Under the pieces are notes generated by a model, which was given only the letters and a program-made list of their open reading frames with translations, was not told the DNA's origin and searched no databases. From NCBI GenBank assembly GCA_014607495.2, contig CP053159.1, forward strand, positions 2,611,501-2,675,500: a stretch of DNA of 64,000 nt, in the 5' to 3' direction. A program made the position numbers and the translations under genes. Shown piece after piece: positions 59,238-64,000 of this stretch (its first letter is position 1; each line of letters starts with the position of its first letter). This DNA comes from Carposina sasakii. Its lineage: Eukaryota > Arthropoda > Insecta > Lepidoptera > Carposinidae.

Positions 59238-59280
59238 TTTCTGCAGTCCATGCGGACGGAGTCGCGGGCGTCCACTAGTT
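59238..59280. repeat. family D terminal fragment
   Basis: agtccatgcggacggagtcg then cgggcgtccactag. Confidence 0.6.
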
Positions 59281-59804
59281 TGTAATATAGTAGGACGACG
59301 GATTGTAGCGATGGTGATATGGGACAATGACACCTTGAATGAAACCGATACATTTTCGACAGTTTCATGTTCGAGTTTTTTACAACAGCATTCAGGCAGT
59401 CATGGAGAGACAGTAACTTTAATTTTGTACATATACCTGTGATATACCCATGATTTTAAATGATTATAAAATTAAGTATAGAATAAAATTTATATTTGAC
59501 CATTATACAACCTATGTCGCTTTCCCTTGTGTCTTGCACCATACAGCGGGAAAGTCAACCGCGCCATTTGTACAAAGTTGTCCCGCGGAACTTTGTAGAA
59601 TTATTCATTGCAGTTCCGGATACAACCGGTATAACTAATCATAGATCACTTGCTGAAATCAGCTATTTTGGTCATTTATATTAATATTATCCAATATTAA
59701 AGGTGTTGGGGGATAATATGTATGTATGTATTATCCATTGTACATACATAAAATGATAACTACAGAGTATTTTGATACTTAATTATTAATTAACCTTTAG
59801 GCTG

Positions 59805-59965
59805 CTTGTTCACGGGAGTGGAGCGAGGCAGCGGAATGGAGAAACGGAGAAAATTTAACCAATAGAATTGTATAAAATATCGGCTCAGCTCCAGTCCTGC
59901 AATCCTATTGGTGAAAATTTCTCCGTTCTAAATTTCTCTGTCTATAGTTGGTCACTCCCTGCTCC
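59805..59965. repeat. weak palindromic MITE-like repeat
   Basis: acggagaaaatttaaccaat is mirrored by attggtgaaaatttctccgt; the outer ends are degenerate. Confidence 0.5.
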
Positions 59966-61554
59966 TGGCCCCACACTCTTTGTTACAATATGCAGCAGAA
60001 ATAAATTTTAAAATAGTATTGACCATGAGAGATATTGCTCCATCCTAATATGATATCCTTCTTACTCTTCAATTATTAGGTTATTGCAGGTCATTAATAA
60101 ATATTAAATTTCATATCCCAAATAAATTTTTTAATGTTATGCGTGGGGAGTGCGAAGATAATGATGTTATAGATAGACTAACTATAAAACTATAAGCGGC
60201 GACATTACAACTGGATTATAGGTAATAGAAGTCATAAGAATAAAGCCTAAGTCAATTATTACGGGAGAGACAAATCCTGCCTTAACCAGCTAGAGTCAGT
60301 CCCTGCAACATAATCCTGCTATTGGCACCGATAACTGTACATAGAATACTATACTTGCAGTATACTAATTCTTTGTTGGTTGAGCTGACAACATGATTTG
60401 TTTAGAGGTCTGTGCTACATGAACGAAGATATCCACCGATATTGCATAATTTGTACATATTTCGTATAGTGATTTCCGGTGAATATTATATTTTAATTGT
60501 ATTATATTTACATGTATGCATCAGGGAGTTAAACAAGTGTTTGTATTGGCAAATGATAGGCTTGTTATTGGCTCCCTGAACCAAACCAAGTTATCCCACT
60601 AACACCTCACTGCTCTATAGTATAATCCTGTACGTGGAGACTGGGTAATTAACGAGTGAATGGAGAACTGCTTAACGATGTTCAGTTCTTTTTGTTTCGT
60701 TCCTCGATTCCTCCAGGCTAGCCTTTGGAACGAAGAGGTATTACTGGTATTAAATTTTCTTTGTTCAATTGCATTCACGGTTTCTAATTGGTTATCTGTA
60801 TCTTTAGTTCAAAGAAATTATCATAGTTTTGTTAATTTTATTCATTTTCGTAGTGTTTATTCTAGTTTAAAGAAAACTGTGAATGGATAAAAGCTAAGAG
60901 CAATATCATGAAACAGGAATAATTCAAAAGTGTAATATATATTTTTGCATACATAAATTAACACACGGCTGTTTTCCCACACAGACGCGTCCGTGGTGCG
61001 CGTCCGTCCGTAGCCGTCGGCGCATCCGCGTCCGTCCGCGAAATCACGCACCGTGGGAACCTACCTTAACGTAGGAGGTGTTGGGCGTTTCTCCAGGTAG
61101 AGGCTAACGCATTGACACGTCATCGGTAAAGTCTACGTGGTGGGATTTTGGTCATATCTGTCTGTCTGTCTGACGTGACCGATGATGATATGAACGGACA
61201 CTCACTATTATCTACAAATTTTAATGTAAACAAAGATATTTTTTCTTATTTGTAAAGGTCTTCTGTTACAACCTTACTTCTACGATGAAAACACATGATA
61301 GCTTGCTTTTTAACTGTTCTGCTACTAAGAAGTGGAGTAAAATTTCTGTAATACCTTCCTTCATGCCATTAATAACATGTTTAAAGGCAAGTACCTGAAT
61401 TCCCGCGATTTCCTACAGCCGGATGTAGAAGCACGCGCCGCCGGAAGTCACCGCGCGCAGGATATGATGTATAAATTCCTGATTTCCGGTGCACAGAGTT
61501 AAGAGTTTGCAGGTAAAAATATTATTACCTTTTTAATATTATCTAATCTTAATA

Positions 61555-61903
61555 TATATAAATCTCCTGTCACGATGTTTGTCCGCGATGGACTCCTAAA
61601 CTACTTAATCGATTTTAAATTAAATTGGCACACCGTGAGCAGTCTGGTCCAACTTGAGAGATAGGATAGCTTAGATCTTTAATTATAGTCGCAATTTTAT
61701 TTTATTGCAAATTATTTGTCTATAATTAATTGACAGTCACAATTATCTGTTAACTCCAAAAGATTCTAACAGATGTCGATACTTTTCGACTGGATTGAGT
61801 AAGTAATCAATAGATGGCACTGCTATGGTAAACCGACAAACGTGTCATATAAGCTACAATTCAATTTCCACGCGGACGAAGTCGCGGGCGTCCACTAGTA
61901 TAT
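61555..61903. repeat. family D-related repeat
   Basis: Ends cacgcggacgaagtcgcggg then cgtccactagta; the start tatataaatctcctgtcacg is the usual other end. Confidence 0.62.
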
Positions 61904-61989
61904 TATATTTTTAATATTATCATCAGACTTATTATTACCTAATACCTAATCGTGGAATAGCGATGGAATAACTCTACTCTGGGTGTTAC

Positions 61990-62190
61990 TCTTGGCTAGA
62001 ATTCGTCATCTGCATCTCCTTCCGTGCATGTCGTGAGATTCGACTACGGAATCTTCTCTCGGGCGATGAGCTAACGACTTGTCACTGATCTTTCATCTGA
62101 CCCCGCTATGCTGAACGTAGCTGTAGGATCTCTTTCACGATCTTGCAGTTATTGTTACCCCTTTTTTGTGGAAACATAGCCGTATATGTA
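61990..62190 (+). repeat. family C repeat
   Basis: tctgcatctccttccgtgca...ggaaacatagccgtatatg. Confidence 0.7.
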
Positions 62191-62864
62191 TATGAATGTA
62201 ATTTAATTTTAATCTATCTGCTTCCACAGAATATCTTATAGTATTACGTGCCACTAAAGTACCGCAATGACTATAAGAATCCACCTGTATAGGAATCCCG
62301 TAAACGCAGGGAGATTGCGCTCGATCCCGATTTCATTTAGATAATTGAATGAGGATCTATTTCTTCGACTGCGGAAGGTCGCTACGAGTGAGTGGAGTTG
62401 GGGCCTTGCAACAAGCGGGCAGCAAACTTGATTTTTTTTTTTCATAAAAATCCATGTCAATCCAAGCATACCTTTTTGTACTAACCGTTACACACCTCGG
62501 AAGAAAGTTAAGAAAGTTAATAACACCACTTAAGTTTATCTAAACAGTAGATAATGTAGGTAGATAAAAATAAAACTTCAAAAATTTATTTATTTATTTG
62601 TAGGTACAAAATACTTATTGGTATTTATTATCTACAGAAACAATATTTTGTACTGCCTTTATATTCATCGTATCAGGAAATCATAACTGAGGATCCAGAA
62701 TATTTTTAACCATTTAGTATAAATGAAATATAGTTATAATATATGAAATATTCGAAGTTTTCTTATTAATCTATATCTACTGTCTCTGTTTAATTCTCTT
62801 CCACTGCTGAGATTCATTTCTAATAATAGCCAACCACACCTATTTCTATAATATAAAAATGAAC

Positions 62865-63075
62865 CGCTGAATGTGCTGCTAAGCGCAAATCTTGAGAACA
62901 ATTGAACCGATTTTACACCATGAAGTAAGAGAACGGACTTACGGAGAGAAAATTTAAAAGAATTGCATGATAAATTCTAAAAACAACACTTTTCTATAGC
63001 GGCCGCCCACTATGTACTTTATCCACGTATAGTAGAGCATTACACCCGTGCAAAGCCGGGGCGGATCCCTAGTAA
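62865..63075 (+). repeat. family G repeat
   Basis: gctgaatgtgctgctaagcg...ttttctatagcggccgccca...aaagccggggcggatcccta. Confidence 0.7.
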
Positions 63076-63569
63076 TTAATAAGAGTCGCTTATTTCCTGC
63101 CCTCACAAATAGGCAAACGCTGAGTCCAGCGGATCCCGTCGATCCCTAGGTGTGATTAATTCCCCCGTACCTGATCCCGTAACGGTACTAAGTAGATAAA
63201 CCTTTTTGTGCGTGTGTTTATGTAATCGAATCAATCTCTTACTTGATTAGTGAACGTTTTTTCCGAAATCTAGGGATCGCTTCTCCAATAACCATAAAAC
63301 GTATTTTGTGGGATAACTTCATTTGTTCGAGTTGATCAGAATACTTATTACAGTGATTTCATTAGTGTTGTGTAGAGAATAAATAACTACCGAATAAATA
63401 ACCTTAGTTACCGGTGTTACTTAAGTACTACATACCTACAATAGTTATACGTGAGCTCACATATAATATGAAATCATACGAGTATAAAAAACGTTTTTCA
63501 CTTAGGTTTTTCAGTAACTAAGTAATCGTTTTTAATATATTACTATTATAAAACTGAAAATAAAACTCA

Positions 63570-63815
63570 AAAGACTATAGATTTATTATACATGCAAAAG
63601 ACTGACTGATTAATGTTGATAGATCAATTATATCAAGATAAATTTAGGCAAAGCCTAATAACTACTTACTGGAACAATCAGGCTAAAATTTGGCAGACAC
63701 TATGATGTAGGCATCCTCTAATAAAGGTTTTCCCGAACTTTCCACGGAAACAGAAAATAACGGGGATTCTAAAGTTTACGCAGACAAGGTCGTGGGCGTC
63801 CGTTTATAATAAAAA
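63570..63815. repeat. family D-related repeat
   Basis: Contains aattt.ggcagacactatg, ttttcccgaactttccacgg and gtcgtgggcgtccgtttata. Confidence 0.6.
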
Positions 63816-64000
63816 TGTCAACTACAACCCCTAAAAACACAATTTCCTTCTCAATACTCAAGAAACCTGCCTCACCCCCTAGAGGTGCATCGGCTCGGAA
63901 GAGCGTGCACCGCTGCACGGCATTGAGCCTGTAATTAACTACCAGTCAATAGCACGGCGAACAATTACACGCCGATTGGTTAGGGGTATAGCGCCTGTAA

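Larger units (their letters stand above)
56280..61554. other. gene-free DNA between repeats
   Basis: After the M1, C and A copies (57202-57975) the sequence is unique and AT-rich. A very CpG-rich patch at 60970-61070 (gacgcgtccgtggtgcgcg...) has ttcccac/gtgggaa near its ends and may be a decayed MITE. No exon seen. Confidence 0.45.
62191..64000. other. gene-free DNA to window end
   Basis: Contains repeats G and D listed above. 63816-64000 is somewhat GC-richer (tgcatcggctcggaagagcg) but shows no exon. Confidence 0.45.

Noticed and set aside
1..64000. CRISPR array, phage or bacterial operon.
   Set aside because: No regularly spaced repeats of the right size, no prokaryotic-style gene packing; introns and eukaryotic repeats dominate.

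Overview
The window looks like a repeat-dense, AT-rich stretch of a lepidopteran (moth or butterfly) nuclear genome. Evidence for this is the eukaryotic exon-intron gene at 36.5-45.2 kb, the insect telomere-type TTAGG motif, TA-flanked CCCTGTA-ended MITEs, and interspersed repeat families I recognise from lepidopteran genomes (for example the 'gtccactgctggacgtaggcct' type and the 'cgcgggcgtccactag' type). The species cannot be told from sequence alone. No tRNA, rRNA, CRISPR or bacterial-type operon was seen.

Host gene: one host protein-coding gene is well supported. It is a plus-strand SLC6-family (sodium:neurotransmitter symporter fold) membrane protein with ten coding exons between 36530 and 45169. 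All splice phases agree, and the exons sum to 1923 nt (640 codons plus stop). The N-terminal exon is missing or unrecognised. A candidate promoter and first exon lies about 6 kb upstream, near 30.5-30.7 kb, but its splice phase does not fit directly. The protein keeps the SLC6 architecture (TM1 N and R, the glycosylated, cysteine-bearing second extracellular loop, the DIE...G motif after TM10, the C-terminal WGP). It has lost the usual motifs of the TM6 hinge and the TM8 Na2 site. One intron uses a GC donor.

Mobile elements with diagnostic ends: (a) 23703-25165 is a foldback element with arms of about 550 bp, a 7-bp target duplication, and in the loop a fragment of a CXC-cysteine-domain gene. 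(b) 54287-56265 is a 5'-truncated LINE (I-group type, RT tail plus RNase H) with poly(A) and a 14-bp target duplication. (c) 17401-18359 is a pogo-like DNA transposon remnant carrying a nested MITE. (d) 41981-42150 is a hAT-type MITE with an 8-bp duplication in an SLC6 intron. (e) Several TA-flanked MITE families are present, one with seven copies here.

Layout: 1-30 kb holds no convincing host exon, only repeats and unique AT-rich DNA. 30.4-36.5 kb is a possible promoter plus upstream intron space. 36.5-45.5 kb is the SLC6 gene, with its introns full of repeats. 45.5-64 kb is MITEs, the LINE and degenerate repeats. Repeat families are given working names (A-H, M1-M3) that are local to this report.
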